Below, one piece after another: positions 1-9,010 of a DNA stretch of 64,000 bases (the first letter of the stretch is position 1; each line of letters opens with the position of its first letter). Made by a program: the position numbers and the translations under genes. The notes beneath the pieces are model-generated. The model had not been told where the DNA came from. It searched no databases and saw nothing but the letters and a program-made list of their open reading frames with translations. Origin of the DNA: DATAWK01 sp036267255 (GTDB lineage Bacteria; Acidobacteriota; Terriglobia; Terriglobales; Acidobacteriaceae). Location of the stretch: contig DATAWK010000032.1 in NCBI GenBank assembly GCA_036267255.1, forward strand, positions 161,629 to 225,628, read 5' to 3'.

Positions 1-724
1 CGCCATCGCTTCGCCCACGCATGGAGTACCGGCAAGCCTATATTACACGGGCTGGGCAGGCGAAGGCGTCCACAGCCAGTATGTGAATGGCAAGACCTAC
101 TATGGAATCAAGCTGGATGTTGGCACTGGGACGGGTGGTCCGCTTTTCTTCACGGACTATTCGTACATGGGATTTGATCCTCGCGGAAAGCGCGATAAGT
201 ACGCCGACTATTTTGAGAACAATCGCAACCAGGCGTTGATCAATCAGGCCTACTGCATCCAGGATCCCAACCATTGGAAGGGTCTGGGCCAAAATAGCTG
301 GGGCATCACTGCGGTCGATGGCCCGCAAGGATATGTGCCCTATGAGGCAACGGCAAATCTGGACGACGGCACCATAGCACCGACCGGGGCCATCAGCGCC
401 TATGCCTACACACCGGAGGCTTCATTGCTGGCGCTCAAACATTTTTATCGTGACCTGGGCGCACAGGTATGGAGCATCTATGGATTCCGGGACGCATTCA
501 ACCTGCAGCAAAATTGGTATTCAGGAATTACTATGGGCCTCAACCAGGCGCCCATGGTCGTTATGATCGAAAACCATCGCACCGGATTGATATGGAGAAA
601 CTTCATGGCCAATCCGGAGATCACTTCCATGCTTCAGCGCATTGGCTTTCAAAACGACAACTCCCAGACAACGAATGAGAAAGGCGTCGACGGTTTAGCT
701 ATGAGTGCGAAGCCGCACCGATAG
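1..724 (+). CDS. Glycoamylase-like domain protein, C-terminal part
   Basis: The reading frame is open from base 2, so the gene begins before the window; about 240 residues are visible. The segment DYSYMGFDPRGKRDKY, then ENNRNQALINQAYCI, a W-G-I-T-A-x-D motif, TPEASLLALKHFYR and VVMIENHRTGLIW are hallmarks of the glycoamylase-like family (Pfam PF10091), an alpha/alpha-barrel found in secreted or periplasmic glucan-active proteins. The substrate cannot be told from this part. The stop codon lies inside the 3' end of the opposing MFS gene, so the two genes overlap tail to tail by 30 bp. It probably belongs to a sugar block with the transporter, LacI regulator and oxidoreductase to the right. The family call is firm; the exact activity is open. 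Confidence 0.85.
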   Translation, partial: AIASPTHGVPASLYYTGWAGEGVHSQYVNGKTYYGIKLDVGTGTGGPLFFTDYSYMGFDPRGKRDKYADYFENNRNQALINQAYCIQDPNHWKGLGQNSWGITAVDGPQGYVPYEATANLDDGTIAPTGAISAYAYTPEASLLALKHFYRDLGAQVWSIYGFRDAFNLQQNWYSGITMGLNQAPMVVMIENHRTGLIWRNFMANPEITSMLQRIGFQNDNSQTTNEKGVDGLAMSAKPHR

Positions 725-1852
725 AACATAATTCAGGCTTAGCAGGAGCATAAGGAATGCGGCGAGTAATGGCACACTCAAACCCCATTGCAGCGAATGA
801 CGATAGGTTGAAACAATTCCCGTGATCCACGGTAGAACAGCACCACCCGTACCACAGATGGCAAATACCAGGCCCACGCTGCGGGACCGATCTGCATGGG
901 AAAGGAAAAAAGAAAGGCTGAGTGGGAAAACCGGGGCAAGCGTCAAACCCGCCAGGCTGCCGGCGATGGCAACGCCGAGAAAGGATTGCGCTGTAAGGAG
1001 AAGACATATCGCCGCGACAGAAAGTCCAACAGCAGCGGGCTGCAGTACGGTTTCCGGAATTTTTTTGAGTAACAACGGAGAAATGCCACGCCCGACAAGC
1101 AAGGCTAGCCAGAAAAATGAACTGGCTGAAATTGCGAAAGCTCCAACAACCGACGCATGGGGCAGGCGACTAGCCAAAGTACTCAGCCAGCCACCTAATG
1201 TAGTTTCTACCCCAACATAAAGAAATAGTAGTACCGCGAAATAAATGATGAAGAACTTTAAAGACGCCGGTCTCGTATCCCTTTGTGACACTTCCTCCGT
1301 AACAATTTGTAGATAGCTTTTCGAATAGATACCAATCAAAATGGCGAGACCAACATACAAAATCGATAGCAGGCTAAGAAACCTATTCAATACATGGCCT
1401 ACAACAAACGTGGCCGCCAAGAGCGGGCAAATCGTCGCGCCCAGGCTCCAGGAAAAATTCAGCCAGGAAAGCGCCTCGCTTCTCTTATCCCCGGCAACAC
1501 GGCTCACCGTTAGATTGATGCCGGTCAAGACCAGGCCGACGCCCAGTCCATATGCGAACGTTATAGGTACCGCGCTATGGACGGAAGCAAACACCAGCAG
1601 GACAAGCCCGGAGGCAGCGAGGATGAAACCCGTGATCGCGCTTCGCACGGGATGGATTCCGGCAAGTAACCCGCCTAAGGCAGAGCCAAGAAACTGGGCC
1701 GTAAAGAGAGACCCCGCATGGGCATCGCTCATGCTCCATCGGTGGGAAAGTGCCGGCAGAATCGGCCCAAGAATGGTTGTTCCAATACCAATAAAAACAA
1801 ATGCTATGTTCAGTAAGAGCAGGCCTGATTTTTTACTAAGACCATAAGTCAT
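695..1852 (-). CDS. MFS transporter, probably sugar permease
   Basis: This 385-residue, very hydrophobic protein has about twelve predicted membrane segments, starting with LLLLNIAFVFIGIGTTILGP and ending in a short basic tail. Segment order and the early G-x-x-x-P-x-L turn fit the major facilitator superfamily, closest in feel to the fucose permease-like (FucP) sugar branch. It would act in the inner membrane. It is transcribed away from the LacI-type regulator that starts at 1934, and an inverted repeat lies in the 81-bp divergent gap, so control by that repressor is likely. Its last 30 bp overlap the end of the glycoamylase-like gene. The substrate is inferred to be a sugar from context only. 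Confidence 0.8.
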   Translation of the reverse strand: MTYGLSKKSGLLLLNIAFVFIGIGTTILGPILPALSHRWSMSDAHAGSLFTAQFLGSALGGLLAGIHPVRSAITGFILAASGLVLLVFASVHSAVPITFAYGLGVGLVLTGINLTVSRVAGDKRSEALSWLNFSWSLGATICPLLAATFVVGHVLNRFLSLLSILYVGLAILIGIYSKSYLQIVTEEVSQRDTRPASLKFFIIYFAVLLFLYVGVETTLGGWLSTLASRLPHASVVGAFAISASSFFWLALLVGRGISPLLLKKIPETVLQPAAVGLSVAAICLLLTAQSFLGVAIAGSLAGLTLAPVFPLSLSFFLSHADRSRSVGLVFAICGTGGAVLPWITGIVSTYRHSLQWGLSVPLLAAFLMLLLSLNYVLSVRLRTHS

Positions 1853-1897
1853 ATTTTTTGGCCGAACACAATGTTTCTCTTGCAGATTTTGTAATAC

Positions 1898-1917
1898 GCA
1901 GGTTACGCACTACCTGC
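1898..1917. promoter_or_regulatory. Candidate LacI-family operator
   Basis: GCAGGT, eight bases, then ACCTGC form a 20-bp inverted repeat in the divergent gap between the MFS permease and the LacI regulator. Both the position and the symmetric half-sites suit autoregulation and control of the permease. No binding data; inference from geometry. Confidence 0.4.
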
Positions 1918-1933
1918 TTATAGATTTTCAGGA

Positions 1934-3013
1934 TTGGAAGATGCCTTGTCTAAGGTAACCCTAGAACGAAAGTTACCACAATTCGAGCAAGCTCTCCGCG
2001 CGGGTCAGTCTTCTGTAAGCCTGAAAGAGCTGGCGGCCTACCTTGGCCTGTCGCAAACAACCGTGTCGAGGGTGATCAATCGTACTCCCGCTGCCAATCG
2101 CATTCCAGAATCAACACAGCAGCGCGTTTTCGAAGCAGCAGCCCAATTGAAATACAAGGCAAATATCTTTGCGCGCAGCTTGCGCAACAAAAAGAGCTTT
2201 ACCGTCGGAGTCATGGTTCCGGAAATAAGCGAGGGCTATTCCACGATGGTGTTGAGTGGAATAGAAGATACATTGTTACAGGATGGATTTTTTTATTTTG
2301 TTGTCAGCCATCGTCATCGTCCCGACCTACTTGCAGGCTATCCGCAACTACTGCTTTCGCGGGCCGTGGAAGGGATGATCGCAATCGACACGCAGATTCA
2401 GGAACAGCTTCCAGTGCCGGTCATCGCAATATCCGGGCACAGACATCACGAAGGCGTTATCAATATCCAGGTCGACCATACAAAGGCTGTTCGCATGGCG
2501 CTCGAGCACTTGTATAAGCTGGGGCATCGAAAAATCGCCTACATTAAAGGGCAGGTCTTCAGTTCGGATACGAAGCTTCGATGGAAAGCGATCTGCGATG
2601 TATCTTCTCTTTTGAATATTCCGGTTGACCCACAACTGACGGTCCAGTTAGAAGATCCTTCGCCGGGCCCCGAACCCGGTCATGCCGCGACGCGCAAATT
2701 GTTAGATAGAGGCAAGAAATTTACTGCTATCTTTGCTTTTAACGATCTTTCCGCTATTGGCGCTATTACAGCTCTTCGTGAAACGGGGCATAAGGTTCCC
2801 CAGGATGTGTCCGTCGTCGGGTTCGATGATATTTTGAGTGCGTCGACAAACAATCCCGGCTTAACGACGGTTCATCAGCCACTTCGTGAAATGGGAGAAA
2901 TTGCCGCCGTCACGTTATTGCGTATGATCCGGGGAGAAGCCCCTACAAAAAAGTTAATCCGGGTGTTGCCTACTTTTGCTATACGCCAATCGACGAGCCA
3001 TGCCAGGAAATAG
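1934..3013 (+). CDS. LacI-family transcriptional repressor
   Basis: The 359-residue protein has an N-terminal helix-turn-helix at about residues 29-49 (LKELAAYLGLSQTTVSRVIN) followed by the hinge region, and then a periplasmic-binding-protein-like sensor domain with AFNDLSAIGAITAL and the typical SVVGFDDI strand. The only in-frame start near the HTH is a TTG at 1934. It lies back to back with the MFS permease, with a candidate operator in between, and is followed 68 bp later by the Gfo/Idh/MocA gene. It likely senses a sugar or sugar derivative handled by these neighbours. The family is certain; the effector is unknown. Confidence 0.92.
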   Translation: MEDALSKVTLERKLPQFEQALRAGQSSVSLKELAAYLGLSQTTVSRVINRTPAANRIPESTQQRVFEAAAQLKYKANIFARSLRNKKSFTVGVMVPEISEGYSTMVLSGIEDTLLQDGFFYFVVSHRHRPDLLAGYPQLLLSRAVEGMIAIDTQIQEQLPVPVIAISGHRHHEGVINIQVDHTKAVRMALEHLYKLGHRKIAYIKGQVFSSDTKLRWKAICDVSSLLNIPVDPQLTVQLEDPSPGPEPGHAATRKLLDRGKKFTAIFAFNDLSAIGAITALRETGHKVPQDVSVVGFDDILSASTNNPGLTTVHQPLREMGEIAAVTLLRMIRGEAPTKKLIRVLPTFAIRQSTSHARK

Positions 3014-3081
3014 GTTTTGTCCAGAAATATTGCCGATTTTTTTGTAACCGCACTACTACACCGATGCAGGAGGATGGAGTC

Positions 3082-4434
3082 ATGAAGGATGGAATTTCAC
3101 GCCGCGAGTTTTTGCAAACAAGTGCCACTGCCGCTACCGGTCTGCTTGCCTCCAAAACCATTGTGCTGGAGGCGCAGCAAACTGCAAGTGCGTCAAAACC
3201 TGTTTCGGACAGCGACGGTATTCGCTTTGGGATGATCGGTATCGGCATGCAAGGCTCGGGTCTGCTGGCAAATGCCATCACGCTTCCCGGCGTGAAATGC
3301 GTAGGAGCAGCGGATCTATATGATGGCCGTCACACGCTCGCCAAAGAAATAACAGGCAATCCCAACCTTCCTGTCAGCCGTAACTACCAGGAGTTACTCC
3401 ATCGACAGGACATTGACTGCATCGTTGCAGCGGTTCCAGACCACTGGCATAGGCGGGTTGTAGTTGATGCCTGCAACGCAGGAAAAGATATTTATTGCGA
3501 GAAGCCGATGTCGCACACCGTTGCAGATGGTTTCGCAATGGTGGAGGCGGCACAAAAGAACACCCGCATCGTGCAGATTGGATCGCAGCGTGTCAGTTCT
3601 GCACTCTGTGCCAAGGCCAAGGAACTTTACGGGCAAGACGCCATTGGGAAAGTAGAAATGGTTGAACTCACGCTGGGTAGGAATGATCCTACGGGAGCGT
3701 GGGTGTACCCGCCGCCTTTCGACCTTTCTCCGGCAACGCTGGATTGGAATACCTGGTTGAACACAGCTCCAAAGATTCCTCTTAACCCATACCGGTTTGC
3801 GCGTTGGAGATGCTGGAAGGAGTACGGAACCGGAGTTGCCGGCGATCTTATGGTGCACCTTCTGAGCGGAATGCAATTTACTTTAGGTTGGAATGAACCG
3901 CCAAGATCTGCGTCCGCTATGGGTGGAATCTTCCGCTGGAATGATGGCCGTAACATGCCGGATTTACAAACAGTTTTGTTTGACTATCACGGAACGCCTG
4001 TGTACGTGCGCCTGGGACTAGGTACGGAGACGCCGGAGACAGCCAGTTATATGGGCCCTAAGGGCGTTCTTAAAACAACAGAATTTGGTATTCACTATTC
4101 ACCCCAGAGAGGGATCGATACATCGCCCAGTTACTATTCGGCGTCATTTCCAGAAAAGATGCGCGAAGAATATGTTGAAGAATGGTACAAACAACATCCC
4201 GTGAAACTGGGCCATGAATTTATTGACGCGGACGTTGTGTATCAAGGGCCGGATTGGGATGATGTCAAACCGCACCTGGCAAATTTCTTCAGCGCAGTAA
4301 AGACACGCAATCCGGTCGTTGAGGACGCAGTGTTTGGGAACCATGCGGCGATTGCATGCCACATGGCAAACGAATCCTACTTTCAGAAACGCCAGGTTTT
4401 CTGGGATGAAGCATCGCAAACCATCAGGACTTAG
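3082..4434 (+). CDS. Gfo/Idh/MocA-family oxidoreductase, Tat-exported
   Basis: ATG 3082 is preferred over the in-frame ATG at 3064 because AGGAGG at 3068-3073 sits eight bases before it. The 450-residue product opens with a twin-arginine signal (ISRREFLQTSATAATG), so it should be folded with its cofactor and exported. The mature part starts with an NAD(P)-binding Rossmann strand (IRFGMIGIGMQGSG) and carries the family motif CEKPMSHTVADG. Related proteins oxidise or rearrange sugars using tightly bound NAD(P). It follows the LacI repressor and ends just before a strong terminator, so it may be the main target of the local sugar regulon. The substrate is not known. Confidence 0.9.
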   Translation: MKDGISRREFLQTSATAATGLLASKTIVLEAQQTASASKPVSDSDGIRFGMIGIGMQGSGLLANAITLPGVKCVGAADLYDGRHTLAKEITGNPNLPVSRNYQELLHRQDIDCIVAAVPDHWHRRVVVDACNAGKDIYCEKPMSHTVADGFAMVEAAQKNTRIVQIGSQRVSSALCAKAKELYGQDAIGKVEMVELTLGRNDPTGAWVYPPPFDLSPATLDWNTWLNTAPKIPLNPYRFARWRCWKEYGTGVAGDLMVHLLSGMQFTLGWNEPPRSASAMGGIFRWNDGRNMPDLQTVLFDYHGTPVYVRLGLGTETPETASYMGPKGVLKTTEFGIHYSPQRGIDTSPSYYSASFPEKMREEYVEEWYKQHPVKLGHEFIDADVVYQGPDWDDVKPHLANFFSAVKTRNPVVEDAVFGNHAAIACHMANESYFQKRQVFWDEASQTIRT

Positions 4435-4500
4435 CCATTTGGTACGCGATAAATTTGAAGACGTGGAAAATCTATCGGGATAACCGTGTCGTTGCTTCGT

Positions 4501-4554
4501 GACAGCTACGGAACATTGCAGAAGGTGCGAATGTTCCGTAGCTGTCTTTTCTTT
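4501..4554 (+). terminator. Rho-independent terminator after the oxidoreductase gene
   Basis: A perfect 17-bp stem (GACAGCTACGGAACATT, 4501-4517, with its complement 4530-4546) closes a 12-base loop and is followed by TTTTCTTT. It ends transcription of the Gfo/Idh/MocA gene just before the convergent GH15 gene. Confidence 0.9.
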
Positions 4555-4586
4555 GATGGTATGGGCTGCGAAGGTGTGGATGGCAT

Positions 4587-6338
4587 TCAATGCTTCAGAT
4601 CAAATGCAGCATTTACCAGCCCGATGTGAGAAAAAGCCTGAGGAAAATTGCCGAGCATTCGCTTTTTCTGCGGGTCATATTCTTCCGCCAGCAATCCCAC
4701 GTCATTGCGTAAAGTCAGTAACTTTTCAAACAAAGATTCCGCGTCTTCTGCGCGGCCCAATCTCGCATAATTTTGCACCAGCCAGAAGCTGCACGCCAGA
4801 AAGGTTCCCTCTTTGGGCAACGCGGCGCCCGTCTTGTACCGCTGCAACAGCCCTCCAAAGAGAAGATGCTTTTCGACAGCTCGAACCGTGCAGCTGATAC
4901 GCGGATCGGACTCCGGAAGGAATCCTACAAGGGAGAGTCGCAGGGTGGAGGCGTCGAGCCTGCGCGAACCATAGGACTGCACGAAACTACCGAGTTGCCT
5001 GTTGAATCCATTCCTGCAAACATCCTTGTGAATTTCATCCCTCAGCTTGCGCCATCGCCGGATCGGGCCGCGCATACCGTGGGCCTCTATGCTTCGCACG
5101 GCGCGATCCATCGTTACCCAGGCCATTGCTCGCGAATATGTGTAGACATGCTTTTTTCCTCGCTTCTCCCACATGCCGGAACCGGGCTGTTTCCAGATCT
5201 TTGCCAGATGCGTGGTAATTGCCTCCTGCAATTGAAGGTCGCCCTTCGTGGTTGGGAGCCCTTCTTTTCTTGCATGAAACAGCACATCGGCCAACTCGCC
5301 AAAAATGTCCATCTGCAATTGCTTCGCCGCCGCATTGCCAATGCGCACAGGAGCAGAACGTTGATAGCCGGGGAGCCATTCGATCACGCGTTCCTCAAGC
5401 TGCCGTTCGCCACCGATGCCGTACATGATTTGAATCTTGTCTGGATCTCCGGCAATTGCGCGCAACAGCCATTGATGCCATGCTGCGGCCTCCTCTCTAT
5501 AGCCGGCTTGTGTCAGGGCCTGAATGGTCAAGGTCGCATCGCGAAGCCAGCAATAGCGATAATCCCAGTTCAGCGAGCCTCCCAATCTTTCCGGCAAAGA
5601 AGTTGTTGGAGCCGCTACGATGCCGCCGCTGGGCCGATAGGTCATGGCTTTTAACGTAATCAACGACCGTTCGACGGCCTCTTTATACGGTCCGGTGTAT
5701 TGGTTTTTGCGCGCCCATGCAATCCAAAATCTTTCCGTTTCTTTGAGAGCACGCACAGGATCGATCGCTTTTGGGGTTCTTTCAAAGGATTTCCCATACG
5801 TCAGGACAAAAAATATGTTGTCTCCCCGATTCACTAAAAACTTTGCGTAGCCATCCCCATTTTTCCATTCGACAGGAATCTGACTTCGCAATGCAGCCAT
5901 ACCGGGGCCAGCCGCAATGCTGTAACTGTTCTTGCCGAGCAGCTCAACCCACGGCTGAACGTTGCCATAATCGAAACGCAAGGACAAATGCATGCCCATG
6001 CGTACCTTCCCCTTGACGCCACATACCATGCGCACAATATCGGAGTGCGTCCCACGCGGCGGCATAAAGTCCGTCACCGTGACAACGCCGCTATGGGTCG
6101 CGAATGTCGTTTCCAGAATGAGAGTGTGCTCTCGATATTGTCGCGTGATGCGGCGCGGTTCCGCTTCCGGTGCGATCTGCCATCGGCCATTTTCTGTGCT
6201 GCCCAGCAAGGAGGCGAAGCATGCAGGAGAGGAAAAATCCGGCCAGCAAAGCCAGTCGATCGATCCATTCCTGCCGACCAGGGCTGCAGTCTCGCAATCG
6301 CCAATCAAGGCGTAATCCTCAATCACAAGCGACTTCAT
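4587..6338 (-). CDS. Glycoside hydrolase family 15 protein (glucoamylase or trehalase type)
   Basis: The 583-residue product has the usual GH15 layout: an N-terminal beta-sandwich beginning IEDYALIGDCETAALV, then the alpha/alpha-barrel with LNWDYRYCWLRDATLTIQAL. The two catalytic glutamates are expected in GSGMWEKRGKKHVY and in LAEEYDPQKKRMLGNFPQAF; both are present. Length matches the non-exported bacterial branch (about 600 residues), and no signal peptide is seen, so it is probably cytoplasmic. Members of this branch release glucose from alpha-glucans or split trehalose; the sequence alone does not decide. It converges on the oxidoreductase terminator, and its promoter must lie in the gene-free stretch 6339-6534. 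Confidence 0.9.
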   Translation of the reverse strand: MKSLVIEDYALIGDCETAALVGRNGSIDWLCWPDFSSPACFASLLGSTENGRWQIAPEAEPRRITRQYREHTLILETTFATHSGVVTVTDFMPPRGTHSDIVRMVCGVKGKVRMGMHLSLRFDYGNVQPWVELLGKNSYSIAAGPGMAALRSQIPVEWKNGDGYAKFLVNRGDNIFFVLTYGKSFERTPKAIDPVRALKETERFWIAWARKNQYTGPYKEAVERSLITLKAMTYRPSGGIVAAPTTSLPERLGGSLNWDYRYCWLRDATLTIQALTQAGYREEAAAWHQWLLRAIAGDPDKIQIMYGIGGERQLEERVIEWLPGYQRSAPVRIGNAAAKQLQMDIFGELADVLFHARKEGLPTTKGDLQLQEAITTHLAKIWKQPGSGMWEKRGKKHVYTYSRAMAWVTMDRAVRSIEAHGMRGPIRRWRKLRDEIHKDVCRNGFNRQLGSFVQSYGSRRLDASTLRLSLVGFLPESDPRISCTVRAVEKHLLFGGLLQRYKTGAALPKEGTFLACSFWLVQNYARLGRAEDAESLFEKLLTLRNDVGLLAEEYDPQKKRMLGNFPQAFSHIGLVNAAFDLKH

Positions 6339-6534
6339 GGAGTACGCCCTGGAACCAGGCCGAAATTATAACGTCCGGACTCGACGTTGCTTCGCATGCG
6401 GATCTTCACAAGTTGGAGAACCTTCTGCCGGCAAAGTATAAAAGAGAACTCACTGGATGGTATGGATTCCAGACAGAGTCGTCAGGTTGCATGGAGTTTA
6501 TACGCGAACGTGGCAGCGTTCTTCGGCTGCTATA

Positions 6535-7524
6535 TTATTTTTCGCGAGCCACAACGAAGTCGGGCACCCATAGAAGGGCGCGTTTGTATTCGGATTCCGG
6601 CAATGCGGCGACGGCGGCACGGGCCGTTTCTGCATGGGCGTACGCCGCTTGCATCGCGTACTCCACCGAACCGTTGCGATGCAGAATTTCCAGCACGCGC
6701 TCATGACTGACGCGGCGGAAAGACCGGTCTTCCAGCACGGCATGGATCGCAGCCTTGTCTTCTGCGGTTCCGTTTTCCAGGGCATGCACGACTGCCAATG
6801 TTGCTTTGCCTTCGCGCAAATCGCTGGCCGTGGGTTTGCCCAGCACCTCTTCGGTCGCCGTCAGGTCCAACACATCATCCACCACCTGGAACGCCAGACC
6901 CAGACTGCGGCCATATTCGCCCAGTTGCTCTTCCATTTCCCGAGTGGCGCCGGCGAGAACGCAACCCAGCTGCATCGACACACGAAAAAGGCAAGCTGTC
7001 TTGCGATAGATCAACTCGTAGTATTCCTGCTCCTGAATGGCGCGCCCCAGCAGTTCCATCTGCAGCAACTCGCCTTCCACCATCTGCTGCGTCAGGCTGA
7101 TCAACAAATCGAGAATACGAAAGTTTCGCTCCTCCAGCGCCATGCGAAACGCCTGCATGTAGAGCCAGTCGCCTGTCAGCACACACCTGGAGTTGCCCCA
7201 TTTTTTATTCGGAGAAGGGCGCCCGCGGCGCGTGTCCGCCTCATCAATAATGTCGTCGTGCACCAGCGTTGCGGTGTGCACCATTTCGACGACCGCGCCC
7301 AGATGCACCGCGCTGGCCCCTTGATAACCCAGGGCTTTCGCAGTCAGCAACAAGAGCGACGGACGAATCCGCTTGCCTCCGCCTTCGCGCAGGTACTCGG
7401 CAATCTCCATGATTGCCGAAACATCGGAGATGCACACCTGCTTGAACTCCCGCTCAATGGCGAGCAGATCGTCGCGGATGAGATCGAAGACCTCTTTTGC
7501 CGTGGCTATAGCGAGTGTGCTCAA
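6535..7524 (-). CDS. Long-chain polyprenyl diphosphate synthase
   Basis: This 329-residue all-helical protein carries both aspartate-rich motifs of trans-prenyltransferases: DDIIDEAD (about residues 90-97) and VVDDVLD (about 216-222), plus GGGKRIRPSLLLL near the N-terminus. Family members join isopentenyl diphosphate units to make octaprenyl- or similar chains for the menaquinone or ubiquinone tail. The residues before the first motif and its length fit the long-chain (IspB/HepT) type, in contrast to the farnesyl-type enzyme at 32592. It is followed by yajQ and tatD on the same strand, and may be read with them. The chain length is not predictable by eye. Confidence 0.9.
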   Translation of the reverse strand: MSTLAIATAKEVFDLIRDDLLAIEREFKQVCISDVSAIMEIAEYLREGGGKRIRPSLLLLTAKALGYQGASAVHLGAVVEMVHTATLVHDDIIDEADTRRGRPSPNKKWGNSRCVLTGDWLYMQAFRMALEERNFRILDLLISLTQQMVEGELLQMELLGRAIQEQEYYELIYRKTACLFRVSMQLGCVLAGATREMEEQLGEYGRSLGLAFQVVDDVLDLTATEEVLGKPTASDLREGKATLAVVHALENGTAEDKAAIHAVLEDRSFRRVSHERVLEILHRNGSVEYAMQAAYAHAETARAAVAALPESEYKRALLWVPDFVVAREK

Positions 7525-7574
7525 AATGGCTCCGCGGTTCCTACCCTGTTCTATACCGTACCGTAATGCAACGC

Positions 7575-8075
7575 TCAGTTCGAGCGATAATTTGTAAATT
7601 GCATATCGATGCCAAAATCATGCTTTTTCAGCATCGCAATCACTTCCTGCAGGGCGTCCCGGTCTTTGCCGCTCACCCGCACCGTATCCCCCTGGATGGA
7701 TGCCTGCACCTTGATCTTGGAATCCTTGATCATTCGCGAGATTTCCTTCGCTTTCTCCGTCGTGATTCCCTGCTGCAAGCTCACCTTCTGCCGCACGCTG
7801 GAATTGGCGGCAGGCTCAATTTTGCCGTAGGTCAGGGCCTTCAGCGATACGCCCCGCTTGGCTAATTTTTGCTGCAAAATCTCGGTCACCGCTTTCAGCT
7901 TGTATTCATCCGCGGAGGCGAGCTGCAGCGTATCCTCCCCTTCCAATTTCACTTCAGAATGGGAATCTTTCAGGTCAAAACGCGCTCGAATCTCTTTTAT
8001 CGCCTGATCGATGGCGTTTTTGACTTCCTGAATATCAACCTTGCTGGCGATATCGAATGAATTGTCTGCTGCCAT
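7575..8075 (-). CDS. yajQ: YajQ-family nucleotide-binding protein
   Basis: The 166-residue product begins AADNSFDIASKVD and contains AIKEIRARFDLKDS and KDRDALQEVIAMLKK, matching the YajQ/DUF520 family nearly end to end. The fold is two ferredoxin-like repeats; homologues bind cyclic di-GMP or other nucleotides and RNA and act in the cytoplasm. AGAGGTG lies eight bases upstream of the ATG as ribosome-binding site. It stands between the prenyl synthase (50 bp downstream) and tatD. Note that a diguanylate cyclase is encoded at 23162, so cyclic di-GMP signalling exists in this cell. Function is by family only. Confidence 0.93.
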   Translation of the reverse strand: MAADNSFDIASKVDIQEVKNAIDQAIKEIRARFDLKDSHSEVKLEGEDTLQLASADEYKLKAVTEILQQKLAKRGVSLKALTYGKIEPAANSSVRQKVSLQQGITTEKAKEISRMIKDSKIKVQASIQGDTVRVSGKDRDALQEVIAMLKKHDFGIDMQFTNYRSN

Positions 8076-8125
8076 GGCTTACACCTCTTTAGATTGCTCT
8101 ACCTGACCTAAATGCTCAAAAAAAA

Positions 8126-8965
8126 TCATTTTGCCATTGCGTCCAGAGTGCACGTCCTGCCAAAAAAATTGCAGAAGTTTTCTGTGGTCGTCAAAGCTAT
8201 CCTCTCGAAATCGGTTCCGCGAACCTCCGCCAGCTTTTCTGCAACATGCCGCACCAGGGCCGGTTCATTGCGCTGGCCGCGATGCGGGACGGGCGCCAGA
8301 AAGGGCGAGTCGGTTTCCACCAATAATCGACCCTCCGGGACCTGCACGGCAACATCGCGCAACGACTGTGCCTTGGGGAAGGTCACATTGCCGGCGAAGG
8401 AGATCAAAAATCCTGCATCTATCGCGCGGCGCGCATGTTCCCATTCTCCGCTGAAGCAATGCAGCACGCCGCCCAGTCCTGTCGGCATCCAATGCTGCTC
8501 CAGAAGCGCCAGCGTATCGTCCCAGGCGTTTGTGCTGCCTTCGGACGACCGGCAGTGGATCAGGATCGGCAATTTGTGCTGTGCGGCAATCTCCATTTGT
8601 CTGAGGAAGACCTGTTGCTGCACGGCGGGCGTCGGATTGTCCGCGTGATAATAATCCAGCCCGATTTCGCCGATGGCGACCACCTCCGGCTCCGCCGCCA
8701 AAGCGTTCAGCGCATCGTAGGCCGCTGCGTCGGCCAGCGCTGCCTCCTGCGGATGCACGCCTGCACTGGCCACAATGCGCGGCATGCGTGCATCGCCTGC
8801 ATATTTGCGGCTGATCTCCAGAGCGCCCTGCATGGTGGCAGGCCCATCGCCAATGCCAATCGACAGCACCATCTCCACGCCCGTCTCGCGCGCGCGCAGC
8901 AGCATCGCTTCGCGGTCCGCATCGTAGCGGGCACTGTCGAGATGTGCGTGGGAGTCGACCAACAT
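8126..8965 (-). CDS. tatD: TatD-family metal-dependent hydrolase
   Basis: Start ATG 8965 is chosen because GGAAGGA lies five bases upstream; the in-frame TTG at 8980 would overlap that site. The 279-residue protein begins MLVDSHAHLD, giving the first H-x-H metal pair of the amidohydrolase-like TIM barrel; it also has IGEIGLDYY, LPILIHCRSS, GVLHCFSGEWEHA and LLVETDSPFLAPVPHRG, the full set of TatD/YcfH motifs. Relatives are 3'-5' exonucleases or D-aminoacyl-tRNA deacylase-like enzymes in the cytoplasm. It lies 45 bp after metG on the same strand, an arrangement common in bacteria, so co-transcription is likely. Confidence 0.94.
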   Translation of the reverse strand: MLVDSHAHLDSARYDADREAMLLRARETGVEMVLSIGIGDGPATMQGALEISRKYAGDARMPRIVASAGVHPQEAALADAAAYDALNALAAEPEVVAIGEIGLDYYHADNPTPAVQQQVFLRQMEIAAQHKLPILIHCRSSEGSTNAWDDTLALLEQHWMPTGLGGVLHCFSGEWEHARRAIDAGFLISFAGNVTFPKAQSLRDVAVQVPEGRLLVETDSPFLAPVPHRGQRNEPALVRHVAEKLAEVRGTDFERIALTTTENFCNFFGRTCTLDAMAK

Positions 8966-9010
8966 GATGTTCCTTCCCAAATTCTTCCTTTTCCGAGTTT
9001 CTTCGTGGAT

